This document shows positions 8,894 to 17,177 of a stretch of 42,247 nt of DNA, in pieces. This DNA comes from Thermoproteota archaeon. GTDB taxonomy: Archaea > Thermoproteota > Thermoprotei > Thermoproteales > Thermocladiaceae. Every line of letters begins with the position of its first letter. Positions within the stretch are counted from its first letter, which is position 1. The position numbers and the translations under genes were made by a program. The stretch spans positions 1 to 42,247 of the forward strand of contig JAADER010000004.1 in the NCBI GenBank assembly GCA_013153275.1. The letters run 5' to 3'. The notes under the pieces were generated by a model. The model was not told where the DNA came from, did no database searches, and saw only the letters and a list, made by a program, of their open reading frames with translations.

Positions 8894-9174
8894 ATCACGT
8901 ACTCCCTCGGAAGATCACTATCGTTACAGGAGGTTCTTGAAGGATATCTCACTCTCAGAGCTGCCCTGAGAACGTAGTCGAGTGTCATCTCTAGAAGCCT
9001 TATCTTGACGTCTTCAGGTACCTTGAGCGATGTCCATAGCGTGTTCACGAATCTTGCTATTGCTGACGCAAAATCCTCATTTATGATGTTTGTTCTCCTA
9101 TTCATGTCCTCTAAGGTTCTCTTTAGCTCTTCTATCATCTTACCTATCCTACCTATCTGATCTACCTCAGACAT
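8890..9174 (-). CDS. Hypothetical protein, 94 residues
   Basis: I do not recognise the family. The protein is helical and charged, with an N-terminal coiled-coil-like stretch (residues 8-30, IGKMIEELKRTLEDMNRR) and a second helical block (40-75). It overlaps the 3' end of icd by 13 bases and the start of pyrE by four, so it is embedded in the operon and very likely translated. There is no membrane segment, metal motif or nucleotide-binding loop. Its place before pyrE suggests at most a soluble accessory role. Confidence 0.7.
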   Translation of the reverse strand: MSEVDQIGRIGKMIEELKRTLEDMNRRTNIINEDFASAIARFVNTLWTSLKVPEDVKIRLLEMTLDYVLRAALRVRYPSRTSCNDSDLPREYVI

Positions 9175-10403
9175 CGCATAGTCTCTATTACCTCCCTCTT
9201 AAATTCCTCCGTAGTGAGCGGCCTGACTCCTCTATGCTTTGCAAGATCCGGCGTGACCTTTCCACTCCTTATAACCTCCTGGAGAGACCTCTTCACGAGG
9301 TCTGAAGCCTCCAGCCAGCCCATGTACTCCAGCATAAGGCAAGCAGAGAGTATCATTGCTGTAGGATTAGCAATGCCCTTGCCCGCAATGTCAGGTGCTG
9401 TACCATGAACTGGCTCGAATAGTGCCGCACTATCACCAATGTTAGCGCTTGGAGCAACGGAGACACCGCCGACCAGCGCTGCCGCAGCATCGCTGAGATA
9501 GTCACCGTTCACGTTAGGGCAGAGTATGACGCTGTAGCTTCTTGGGTTCAGAATTATCTGCTGAAGCATGTTATCCATTATTCTATCATTAACCAGGACC
9601 TTTCCTTCAGGAATCTTGCCTCCATAGACCTCACGGACCTCGTCCTCAGTCACCACATGGTCCCTAAACTCGGAGAGTGCAGTCTCGTAGAACCAGTTTC
9701 TGAAAGCTCCCTCCGTGAACTTCATGATGTTTCCCTTATGAACCACAGTCACTACTCTTCTACCAGTCTGTATAGCATAGCTCAGTGCTAGCCTGCTTAT
9801 TCTCACAGTCTTGAACCTGCTCATGGGCTTGATCCCTATGCCAGTATCTTCAGGAAGCTCGACCCCAAACTCTCTTCGCAGGAACTCACGTATCTTCCTA
9901 GCTTCCTCGCTGTTCCAGGGCCACTCTATCCCCATGTAGAGGTCGTCCGTGTTCTCTCTGAATATGACCATATCTATGCCTTCGGGCTCTCGAAGAGGCG
10001 AGGGAAGACCTTCAAAATATTTTATGGGCCTAATATTGGCGTAGAGGTCAAACTTCTGCCTAATATATACGTTTATGCTTCTCCAGCCCCCTCCAGGAGG
10101 AGTATATAGAGGACCTTTCAGGAGCACCCTTACCAGCTCAAGCATCCTTATGGTCTCGTCAGGAAGCCTGGTACCATACATCCTCTCAGCTTCATCGCCA
10201 GCATACAGCTTGACCCATACTATCCTCCTAGATGAGCCATAGCACAGCTGTACCGCCTCGTTCACTATCTCTATAGTTGGCTTAACAATCTCGGGGCCTA
10301 TACCATCACCCTCTATGTACGCTACTATCGGTCTATCTGGCACGGTCCACTTTCCATGTTCTATCTTGATCAGCTCTCCCTCCTCTGGAAGTCTCAAGCT
10401 CAT
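9162..10403 (-). CDS. icd: Isocitrate dehydrogenase, probably NADP-dependent
   Basis: Oxidatively decarboxylates isocitrate to 2-oxoglutarate. The 413-residue length and motifs fit the prokaryotic dimeric enzyme: IEGDGIGPEIV at 29-39, YANIRPIKYFEGLPSPL, RENTDDLYMGIEW, the catalytic-site segment VNDRIMDNMLQQIILNP, NVNGDYLSDAAAALVGG, and EPVHGTAPDIAGKGIANP near the coenzyme site. Cofactor choice cannot be decided with certainty by eye. It is preceded by the radical SAM gene with a 17-base gap and followed by overlapping small and pyrE genes. The enzyme supplies 2-oxoglutarate for glutamate synthesis and probably a citric acid cycle. Confidence 0.95.
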   Translation of the reverse strand: MSLRLPEEGELIKIEHGKWTVPDRPIVAYIEGDGIGPEIVKPTIEIVNEAVQLCYGSSRRIVWVKLYAGDEAERMYGTRLPDETIRMLELVRVLLKGPLYTPPGGGWRSINVYIRQKFDLYANIRPIKYFEGLPSPLREPEGIDMVIFRENTDDLYMGIEWPWNSEEARKIREFLRREFGVELPEDTGIGIKPMSRFKTVRISRLALSYAIQTGRRVVTVVHKGNIMKFTEGAFRNWFYETALSEFRDHVVTEDEVREVYGGKIPEGKVLVNDRIMDNMLQQIILNPRSYSVILCPNVNGDYLSDAAAALVGGVSVAPSANIGDSAALFEPVHGTAPDIAGKGIANPTAMILSACLMLEYMGWLEASDLVKRSLQEVIRSGKVTPDLAKHRGVRPLTTEEFKREVIETMRCLR

Positions 10404-10420
10404 CTCTCCTCACTAGATCA

Positions 10421-12028
10421 TTACCTGTTCTTAAACTTATTAATCACCCATCCTATCACTAATCTGCTCAGCGTTATAGGATTATTGAGGTCGACAGATC
10501 TAGCCATCTCTAAGAGTTTTGGAAAGTTTCTCCTAACCTCCTCCTTAACGCCTATCAGTGATCTAACACTGTTACCTATGAACTTTCTCATTATGTTTCT
10601 TGCAAATTTATTCTTTATTCTACTTACAAAGAGATCAAGTATCGATAATGTGTAATCGATATTATGATCAAGCATCTGATATATGACTTCAACGTATATG
10701 TCCTCTGTCAAGGCTCTAACGTTTGCAAAGTCTCGATCCTCCAGTGCTGATCCTCCCATGGGCACGAAGAGGAGTGGAAAGATCCAGCACCTCCTACCTT
10801 TCAACTTCTTTATAAGGTCTATCGTAGCCTTCACATCGTCCTCAGTCTCCTCTGGGAGACCCAGTATCAGAGTATAACATGGATACCAGTGATATCTATT
10901 CATTATCTCCGTAGCCTCCTCCGCCAGCTCCGGCCACTGTTCTATCCTGAATGGTGCAGCCTTGCCAGCCATATATATCTTAAGCAGTCTTGGGCTACCT
11001 GTCTCAAGACCAACCTGAGGAAATGCACAGTCATCTAGATGCCCGTTCTCTCTAGCCCACTCCTCAACTATGTCAGGTGCTTGGACCGTTGCAGCAATGG
11101 AGACATGGCAGAAGTCTCCTCTCACGTCGTTCTCTTTTAGAACCTTTATCAGCTTTCTCAGAGCATCTTTGTTAACTATCACTCCTCGTGCACCATAGAG
11201 GAGCCCGTCCTCTGTGACCAGGCTCTGTAGTCTGTATCCAGCCTGCTTGTTAACCTTGAGCTCCTTATCTATGACCTCGAGCGGGATCGAGCGAAAGTTA
11301 AACATCGTAGGATTACAGAACCTACACCTACGCGGGCACCCCCTAGTTATCTGAACCATCCCGCCTCTCGATGGACCACGGATAGGAGGGATCAGCTCCA
11401 GAGGCACCGAGCCCCCTTCAACTTCTCCTTCTATTCTCTCACCGTTCAGAATGTTCCTACATATCTCTGGAAATACTATCTCACCTTCACCATGTACGAG
11501 AAGATCTATACCAAATCTCTTATAAACGTCTCTCAGCTGCCACGTTCCTGGACCACCTGCTATGAACGTGAACCTGTACCTCTCCTTCAATTTCCTCACC
11601 TTCTCAGCAAGCTCAAGAAACAGCTTCTGAGTCCAAGTCTGGCCACCGCCAAAGAGTGCCCTCAACGTGTAGCTCACAGGAGCGAGACCTAACGGATCTA
11701 GAACATGTATAGCAACAATTCTCGTACTAGGACCAACAAACCTACTAAGCATCTCTGGAGTAGTTATTATGAAGTCACTATCTGTAAACCCATGCATATA
11801 TAAAGCAGCCTCAATCTTTCTAAGAGCGTAAGGAAGCACATTCGGTCTACCATCCTTAGAAACCCTCAAACGAGGAGCAACAAAGAACCTAGCTATAGGA
11901 GACGGAAGAATACGCTGTGGCAGACATAGAAGGAACCCTAAGGCATTGAACTCGCTGTAGTTAGTCATTGTGGCGCGGTCTGAAGTTATGACTATAGGAT
12001 AACCATTACCGTTCTCCGACGTATACAC
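10421..12028 (-). CDS. B12-binding-like radical SAM protein
   Basis: A 535-residue iron-sulfur enzyme with the radical SAM signature RGCPRRCRFC (Cys231, Cys235, Cys238), which binds a [4Fe-4S] cluster and S-adenosylmethionine. The N-terminal 190 residues look like a cobalamin-binding Rossmann-type domain (PIVITSDRA, FIAGGPGTWQ, LLVHGEGEIVFPEI). The motif LILGLPEETEDDV near 390 is typical of this large subfamily, whose substrates are mostly unknown. The first codon is GTG. The conserved first strand begins only 10 residues later and no ATG precedes it, so the start is reasonable though not certain. It heads the icd-pyrE operon. Methyltransferase, methylthiotransferase and cyclase activities are all possible. 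Confidence 0.85.
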   Translation of the reverse strand: MYTSENGNGYPIVITSDRATMTNYSEFNALGFLLCLPQRILPSPIARFFVAPRLRVSKDGRPNVLPYALRKIEAALYMHGFTDSDFIITTPEMLSRFVGPSTRIVAIHVLDPLGLAPVSYTLRALFGGGQTWTQKLFLELAEKVRKLKERYRFTFIAGGPGTWQLRDVYKRFGIDLLVHGEGEIVFPEICRNILNGERIEGEVEGGSVPLELIPPIRGPSRGGMVQITRGCPRRCRFCNPTMFNFRSIPLEVIDKELKVNKQAGYRLQSLVTEDGLLYGARGVIVNKDALRKLIKVLKENDVRGDFCHVSIAATVQAPDIVEEWARENGHLDDCAFPQVGLETGSPRLLKIYMAGKAAPFRIEQWPELAEEATEIMNRYHWYPCYTLILGLPEETEDDVKATIDLIKKLKGRRCWIFPLLFVPMGGSALEDRDFANVRALTEDIYVEVIYQMLDHNIDYTLSILDLFVSRIKNKFARNIMRKFIGNSVRSLIGVKEEVRRNFPKLLEMARSVDLNNPITLSRLVIGWVINKFKNR

Positions 12029-12232
12029 CCTTAATAATATTACGCAGAGTCACGTAAATAGTTTGGGTAACAGTGCACCCAGTGTACATTTTAACAACTG
12101 TAGAACCAGTATAACAGGTATGCATCACTTCATAATTATAAGGTTCCTGATAGAGTGGAGGAATAATGTAAAAGTCAGGAAAAAGAACAGAAACATACAA
12201 AACAACGTTAATACTATATTAGACAACTATCG

Positions 12233-13192
12233 TTAAAAGTGAATAAGCCAGAAACACTCTCTAACTATCATCTCTATAATAGAGTCAAGCCACGACCTAC
12301 AAACATCGGAAAAAGAGGGAACAGCAAGCAAACGTACAAGAGCCTCCGTCAATGAGCTAGACACAATACCATACAGCAAAATTACTTTACTAACCACTAT
12401 GTCCGACGGTCCCACACACTGAAATGCTAACGGACAACTTTTGTAGATAGATATCACCTTAACATAGGCATCATCCACCGTGTATACTATAGCTGTCGGA
12501 GATATCCCTCTCTCAGTTATCTCTTCGCTAGATGGGCCATATTTAGTCAGTGCGAGATCTCCAAACTTTATGTTGAACCATGCCGGAAAGTTATGAGCAT
12601 TCTCTAGTCTCTTCGTCGTCAGCAGCGCTGCCAGGTATATACAGTGTCTATATATACATGAAGGATCTTTAAAAACTGTTGCCGTGTTGAAGTATCTTGA
12701 TATTGCTCCATAACCTATTCTGAGATCTGGCCTAGATATATGTCCTATACCGTATGTGACTCTGATCGGTCTGTATCTTCTCTTTGTTTCGATTCTTCTT
12801 CTAACGTACCTGATGACATCACTATCGATTTCCCTAGTGTCCTCGGGATACATGGGAAGCCTCAATTTTTCTGAGAGACGTATCTCTATGGGACCTAGGC
12901 CTAAGATATAGTCTCCTTTTTCAAGATTCTCGATCTTGTACTCTAGGAAATCTATCTTGAGATCGTACAGGTCTACATTGACTTTGTTTAGATGCTCAAT
13001 CCTGCAACCTAGAGCTGATAGATGTCTCTCAGTATATGGAGATGTAAGACCTAGAACATCATCTTTAAAAGGATTATCCTCACGTGTATACGCTACCGTA
13101 ACATCATGATCGGTACTTAACTTAAGTATGTAATACGCTAAGACTAATATCTGTGGATCGTTACCAGCTATAAGGATCCTCATGCGTATCAT
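12233..13192 (-). CDS. Hypothetical protein with Rossmann-like N-terminus
   Basis: A 319-residue protein I cannot assign. The first strand-loop-helix (MRILIAGNDPQILVLAYYIL) resembles a dinucleotide-binding start, but the loop lacks the classical GxGxxG, so it may be a degenerate or divergent fold. Several aromatic and charged motifs (GIGHISRPDLRIGYGAISRY, PAWFNIKFGDLALTKYGP) look conserved, and scattered cysteines sit in CIYRHC. ATG at 13192 and ATG at 13183 are both possible. TTATAA on the minus strand near 13213-13219 puts the transcript start close to both. The second ATG shares the palindrome CATG with the divergent methyltransferase start. Function unknown. Confidence 0.75.
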   Translation of the reverse strand: MIRMRILIAGNDPQILVLAYYILKLSTDHDVTVAYTREDNPFKDDVLGLTSPYTERHLSALGCRIEHLNKVNVDLYDLKIDFLEYKIENLEKGDYILGLGPIEIRLSEKLRLPMYPEDTREIDSDVIRYVRRRIETKRRYRPIRVTYGIGHISRPDLRIGYGAISRYFNTATVFKDPSCIYRHCIYLAALLTTKRLENAHNFPAWFNIKFGDLALTKYGPSSEEITERGISPTAIVYTVDDAYVKVISIYKSCPLAFQCVGPSDIVVSKVILLYGIVSSSLTEALVRLLAVPSFSDVCRSWLDSIIEMIVRECFWLIHF

Positions 13193-14168
13193 ACTTGAGA
13201 CTTTGCCCGGCCTTTATAAGGTGGTTGCTCTAGAAATAAAATTGAAAAATGTGGAGTGCAGCGTGGAAAAGTTAGACGATAGATTGCTAATTCTGGATAC
13301 AGACGAACATAATGTACAGAAGCTCAGAAGACTGCAGACAATAACACGGCTCGAGAGGATGCTAATAGAGATACCTTACTCAAGATCTATGAAGGAATTT
13401 CGAATAAATTGTAGAAAAGCACTAATAGAACTTGATGGAATAGTAACAAAAGAATCAATAGTCTCGGCAAGAGGGCAGGGAGTAAAACGAAAGCGTCTTC
13501 TGGTGATATTAAGAGAAATTCAGAGACTTTTTAAATGTAAATTATCAAGATCGCTAGGAGACGTTGATCTCTCAATACGTTTCTTGAGCAACAGATACAT
13601 AGTATCGCTTAATGTAGGTACATTTCAACCCCTCTATAGAAGATGGTATACGTACTATAAATCAAGAGCGTCGATTCATCCCATAATTGCTGCGGCAATG
13701 TCTATAATAGCTGGAAGAAGCAGAGAAATGTTGGATCCTTTCTGTGGAAGTCTAACGATACCTATAGAGTATTTAAGGATGTGGCCCTGCACCTATGCTA
13801 CGTGTATCGATATAGATAGAGTAACGGTATTAAACTCTATAAGGAATGCGTTATTATCTGAAATATATGATAGAATGTTAATAATATTATCAGACTTCTT
13901 CAATATAAAACTAAGAAAGAACTATGATCTAATAGTAACAGATCCTCCACGTGGCCTTAGGCTGAGATCAAGCATAGCATTCTACGAGAAGTTCTTTAGA
14001 AGAAGTATCGAATTTTTGTCAAGTAACGGGAAGATAGTTACAATAGTTTTCGAGAAGGATCTAAGAAGGATCTTAAGAGGCCTTCCACAGAACTTTCAGG
14101 TAGAGATGCCTTTGAGGACTGTGCAGGGAGGTTACAGAGTATGCATATTATCTATACATGTACGTTAG
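13182..14168 (+). CDS. Trm14/TrmN-like RNA methyltransferase
   Basis: A 328-residue protein that resembles the THUMP-associated N2-guanine methyltransferases acting on tRNA. The SAM-binding motif is LDPFCGSLTIPIEYL at about 184-198. The catalytic motif is VTDPPRGLR at about 252-260, a variant of the usual NPPYG. The element LYRRWY at 151-156 precedes it, as in family members with LHRRGYR. The N-terminal 150 residues probably form a divergent THUMP/ferredoxin-like RNA-binding part. The ATG shares bases with the divergent upstream gene, so the mRNA should be leaderless. Its end overlaps the convergent ornithine cyclodeaminase-family gene by 17 bases. The exact target position is unknown. Confidence 0.8.
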   Translation: MRIILETLPGLYKVVALEIKLKNVECSVEKLDDRLLILDTDEHNVQKLRRLQTITRLERMLIEIPYSRSMKEFRINCRKALIELDGIVTKESIVSARGQGVKRKRLLVILREIQRLFKCKLSRSLGDVDLSIRFLSNRYIVSLNVGTFQPLYRRWYTYYKSRASIHPIIAAAMSIIAGRSREMLDPFCGSLTIPIEYLRMWPCTYATCIDIDRVTVLNSIRNALLSEIYDRMLIILSDFFNIKLRKNYDLIVTDPPRGLRLRSSIAFYEKFFRRSIEFLSSNGKIVTIVFEKDLRRILRGLPQNFQVEMPLRTVQGGYRVCILSIHVR

Positions 14169-15090
14169 CAACAATGTTCTCTCCCGCTTTTCTGAGCACC
14201 TCTGTTACCGTATAGAGATCTAGCACAGCTATTCCAACGGACTTAAAGAGCACTCTCCTATATCTTCTAAGATCCTCTCCTGTCTTTAAGATAGTTGGAA
14301 GTTCGATAACTTTTGATCTATGCTTCTCATAATTTTTAAGATCTCCAACTTCTCTGAGAACGCTACTCAGCCTATCGACCACTATAAGCTGTGAGACATC
14401 TAGAGCCTTCTCGTCTACAGTAGAGTAGGAGGGTCCTGACACACCTATGCTTATGATTAGCCATCTGTCCCTATCTTCGAGGTATGAGCCTCTGATGACA
14501 GGTTCTCTCGCGGTCGTGCTTTCTATCACTATATCTGCATCATGTGCTCTCCTAATGTTCTCAGCCACCTCGTGGTCTACACCGAGATCCTCGAGAAATC
14601 TGGAGAACTTTCTGAGATTCTCTATAGACCTGTTATATAGTACAAGCCTGCTGAACCTTATGTTCTTCATAAGAAATTTCACTATATACCTTGCCTGAAA
14701 CCCTGTACCAATTATAGACACTGTCTCAACGTTTCCCGACCATAACTTAGCAACAATAGAACACATGGCAGCTGTCCTACATGCCGTGATAGCTCTCGCA
14801 TCCATGATCGCTAGAGGCTCTCCATTGGCTCCATCAAACACTACGATGACACCGTTGATCGTTGATAGACCCCTGCTTCTGTTCTCTGGTATTATGTTAA
14901 CTATCTTTGTTATAAACAGCTTAGAGGGGTAGATACATGGCATTATGCCCCACCAATGTTCTCCATCTATCAAAACCATTCTGTCCGGCATTATGACTCT
15001 ATCAATCTCGTTCAACGCTCTACGTACAGCCTCTACTATACGCTCCTCATCTATATATGAGTCTATAATGTCTCTTGACAGTACAAGCAT
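14152..15090 (-). CDS. Ornithine cyclodeaminase / mu-crystallin family protein
   Basis: A 312-residue NAD(P)-dependent enzyme family whose members include ornithine cyclodeaminase, alanine dehydrogenase (archaeal type) and ketimine reductases. Visible marks are TKIVNIIPENRSRGLSTING near 60-78, the segment AIMDARAITACRTAA (substrate carboxylate and phosphate contacts), the dinucleotide loop SIIGTGFQARY near 123-133, and ISIGVSGPS. The exact substrate cannot be set by eye. Alanine dehydrogenase activity is known from an archaeal homolog in Archaeoglobus. It follows gatD on the same strand with a 12-base gap, so they are probably co-transcribed. No functional link to gatD is evident. Confidence 0.88.
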   Translation of the reverse strand: MLVLSRDIIDSYIDEERIVEAVRRALNEIDRVIMPDRMVLIDGEHWWGIMPCIYPSKLFITKIVNIIPENRSRGLSTINGVIVVFDGANGEPLAIMDARAITACRTAAMCSIVAKLWSGNVETVSIIGTGFQARYIVKFLMKNIRFSRLVLYNRSIENLRKFSRFLEDLGVDHEVAENIRRAHDADIVIESTTAREPVIRGSYLEDRDRWLIISIGVSGPSYSTVDEKALDVSQLIVVDRLSSVLREVGDLKNYEKHRSKVIELPTILKTGEDLRRYRRVLFKSVGIAVLDLYTVTEVLRKAGENIVANVHV

Positions 15091-15102
15091 TACTATGAGA
15101 TG

Positions 15103-16443
15103 TTACGAGATCTTCTCAATAAGCTCTTTCACCTCAAGTGGCGTTACATAGTGGTGCGGTTCTGTTCTCGGGCTTATCTCATATGCTATAGGTGTCAGCA
15201 TCAGTTTTCTTATCTCCTCCATGTTCTCTGTCTTTGCAAGAGCCCAACAGAGCTTCACGTATGCAGTCTCCGGATGCATGTCCTCTGCCGGTATCACACC
15301 TAGCCTAAGTAGCTCTACTCCTCTCCTGTACACGTTCAGGTTAACTCTTCCAAATATTGTCTGGCTCGCTATTACTACAGGTATCTCGCTCTCTATTGCC
15401 CTTCTTATCGGCTCCAGGAGCTCTCTTCTAACATGTCCGAACCCTGTTCCTTCTATTACTATGCCCCTGTACTTCCTATCTACTAGGAAATGTATTATCT
15501 CTGGGTCCATTCCAGGATAGAACTTCACTAATGCCACCCTACTCTCGAACTTGTTGTCTAGCACCATGTTCTCTCTACGATGCCTAGGAAGGTACCTCCG
15601 TGTTCTTACTTCAAGCTTGAGCTCCTGAGGATATACGTATGCTAGTGGCTCACAGTTTATACTTACAAACGCGTCTCTTCGCGATGTATGCATCTTCCTT
15701 ACCTTTACACCCCTATGCACCGCTATCACACCATCATTCGTTGTGTAGTGCATGACCACGACAGACTCTGCAAACGGTGCCTTTATACAGGTCAGGACAG
15801 CAGAGAGAAGGTTCTCGAAAGCATCGCTTGAAGGCCTGTCACTACTTCTCTGCGATCCTACAAGAGCCACCGGACCAGGCATATTACGTACTGCGAACGC
15901 TAGTGCTGCAGCAGAGTAATGCATCGTGTCTGTACCGTGTAGAACTACTACACCTTCAGAACCTTCTAGGAACGCTCTATACACGCTCTCTGCTAGGCGA
16001 GACCACGTCTCCGGCGTAAAGTCCTCACTGAACACAGCCATCAGATTATAGAGCTCCAGACTCGCAACGTTTCTAAGCTCAGGATAGAGCTCGTAGAGAT
16101 CCTCGAGGCTGAAGCTTGGGTAGACCGCACCTGTCACATAATCAACCTTAGACATTATAGTTCCTCCAGTAGCAATAAGTCTGACACGAGGAAGCTCTCC
16201 CTCAGACTTTACTAGATGACCGACAGGTATCTCCACGCTTCTAGTGCTCTCTTTTCCAAGAACCTCTATCTTCTCTACACGTTCAACACCTACACCAACA
16301 TTATAGCCATTAGGAAGCTTCACGACAAGAACATCAGGACTAGCAGTCTCTGGACGCGGTAGAAGTATTCCCTCAACCTGAGACCCATCCTTAGTAACTA
16401 TACGCACGCGGGAAAAAGGTTCAGGAATAGTGATAGCCACCAC
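15103..16443 (-). CDS. gatD: Glu-tRNA(Gln) amidotransferase subunit D
   Basis: The asparaginase-like subunit of the archaeal GatDE enzyme, which frees ammonia from glutamine or asparagine for conversion of Glu-tRNA(Gln) to Gln-tRNA(Gln). The 446 residues show an N-terminal beta-rich domain (1-80), then the asparaginase motifs LIATGGTIMSK at 89-99 and VVLHGTDTMHYSA at 167-178, with the nucleophile threonine and the second catalytic Thr-Asp pair. The extended N-terminus separates GatD from plain asparaginases. Its partner gatE is not in this window. The start codon is GTG, and the next codon is also GTG. CTTTAAAATC near 16474-16482 is the probable promoter, downstream of the S30e stop. Confidence 0.94.
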   Translation of the reverse strand: MVAITIPEPFSRVRIVTKDGSQVEGILLPRPETASPDVLVVKLPNGYNVGVGVERVEKIEVLGKESTRSVEIPVGHLVKSEGELPRVRLIATGGTIMSKVDYVTGAVYPSFSLEDLYELYPELRNVASLELYNLMAVFSEDFTPETWSRLAESVYRAFLEGSEGVVVLHGTDTMHYSAAALAFAVRNMPGPVALVGSQRSSDRPSSDAFENLLSAVLTCIKAPFAESVVVMHYTTNDGVIAVHRGVKVRKMHTSRRDAFVSINCEPLAYVYPQELKLEVRTRRYLPRHRRENMVLDNKFESRVALVKFYPGMDPEIIHFLVDRKYRGIVIEGTGFGHVRRELLEPIRRAIESEIPVVIASQTIFGRVNLNVYRRGVELLRLGVIPAEDMHPETAYVKLCWALAKTENMEEIRKLMLTPIAYEISPRTEPHHYVTPLEVKELIEKIS

Positions 16444-16484
16444 GTAGCTCAGATATTAGAGCTTGAGAAAGAGGATTTTAAAGC

Positions 16485-16640
16485 TTATGCAGAGGCTGCC
16501 TGCTGAGCGTAGAGTATCCTTCTCCTGTAGTTTCTCCAGTTTCTTCTCCTAGGTGGAAGATCCTTCTTAGGCTTTGGAGGTATCTTAGGCGTCTGGCTCC
16601 TTACCTTACCTGCCTTTGTAATCGAACCGTGGCTACCCAT
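16485..16640 (-). CDS. rps30e: Small ribosomal subunit protein eS30
   Basis: A 51-residue basic protein starting [20 protein letters not shown], followed by a PKPKK segment and [11 protein letters not shown]. This is the archaeal/eukaryotic S30e pattern (MGSHGSLTKAGKVR and the RRRN box). It is a component of the small ribosomal subunit with no bacterial counterpart. Short length makes it easy to miss. ATG is at 16640-16638 and TAA at 16487-16485. A TTTAAAAATC element at about 16664-16673 lies roughly 27 bases before the ATG, so the mRNA is probably leaderless. The downstream gatD has its own promoter-like box in the gap. Confidence 0.93.
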   Translation of the reverse strand: MGSHGSITKAGKVRSQTPKIPPKPKKDLPPRRRNWRNYRRRILYAQQAASA

Positions 16641-16683
16641 AGCTGTAAAACTAGCCTACTGAAGGATTTTTAAATCAGACTCT

Positions 16684-16986
16684 CTACGCAGAGCTACGAG
16701 GCCCCAGAGCTCTCCCACGCTTGAAGAAGTATGCTGGAACTAGGCTGAGATAAGATGCAGCTACAGTATATGCACCATACACTAGATCTAGACCATACTT
16801 GGACAGCAGTCCATAACCTAGGACTATTCCTAGAGTCACTAGATACACTATGAGGCCTATAAAGTCGAGCACTATACTGATAATAAGATGATCAATACTC
16901 CCAGTAGTACCATAGATTATAGCACCAATCCAAGATAACACGCCTATAGCGGCTAGAAAGATGTCCACTGCAACTACATCTACCAT
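16684..16986 (-). CDS. Small multi-pass membrane protein, unknown
   Basis: A 100-residue hydrophobic protein with about three membrane segments (roughly residues 7-27, 33-58 and 66-88) and a short basic C-terminus (FKRGRALGPRSSA), which predicts a cytoplasmic tail. No enzymatic motif is visible and I do not recognise the family. GTTTTAAAC near 17011-17019 lies about 28 bases before the ATG, supporting this start and a leaderless transcript. The tRNA-Leu gene is divergent from it. Confidence 0.72.
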   Translation of the reverse strand: MVDVVAVDIFLAAIGVLSWIGAIIYGTTGSIDHLIISIVLDFIGLIVYLVTLGIVLGYGLLSKYGLDLVYGAYTVAASYLSLVPAYFFKRGRALGPRSSA

Positions 16987-17040
16987 GACAGTAACTCTCT
17001 CAGAGAAGTTTAAAACTATTAAACCTCACGAGGAGAAAGA

Positions 17041-17048
17041 TTTAAAAG
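17041..17048 (+). promoter_or_regulatory. TATA box of tRNA-Leu
   Basis: TTTAAAAG preceded by a purine-rich stretch (GAGAAAGA), which fits BRE plus TATA. It lies about 35 bases before the mature tRNA 5' end, leaving a short leader for RNase P. Confidence 0.6.
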
Positions 17049-17078
17049 ATAAGCAGAAAGAAGACACACAGCAAGATC

Positions 17079-17166
17079 GCGGGGGTGCCCGAGCCTGGCC
17101 AAAGGGGGCGGGTTGAGGTCCCGCTGGCGCAGGCCTGCGTGGGTTCAAATCCCACCCCCCGCACCA
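17079..17166 (+). tRNA. tRNA-Leu(GAG), CCA encoded
   Basis: The acceptor stem GCGGGGG (17079-17085) pairs with CCCCCGC (17156-17162). The discriminator is A and CCA is encoded at 17164-17166. The anticodon arm is GCGGG-TTGAGGT-CCCGC, giving anticodon GAG (Leu, CUC/CUU codons). A class II variable arm (GGC-GCAG-GCC type) precedes the T arm GTGGG-TTCAAAT-CCCAC. The length without CCA is 85 bases and I see no intron. High G+C in the stems is typical of a hyperthermophile. Confidence 0.96.
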
Positions 17167-17177
17167 TTACGAGAACC

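Noticed and set aside
12006-12200. Minus-strand open frame of 64 codons before the radical SAM gene
   Set aside because: Isoleucine is always ATT and arginine never AGA/AGG, opposite to all neighbours. It overlaps the radical SAM start and has no recognisable motif.
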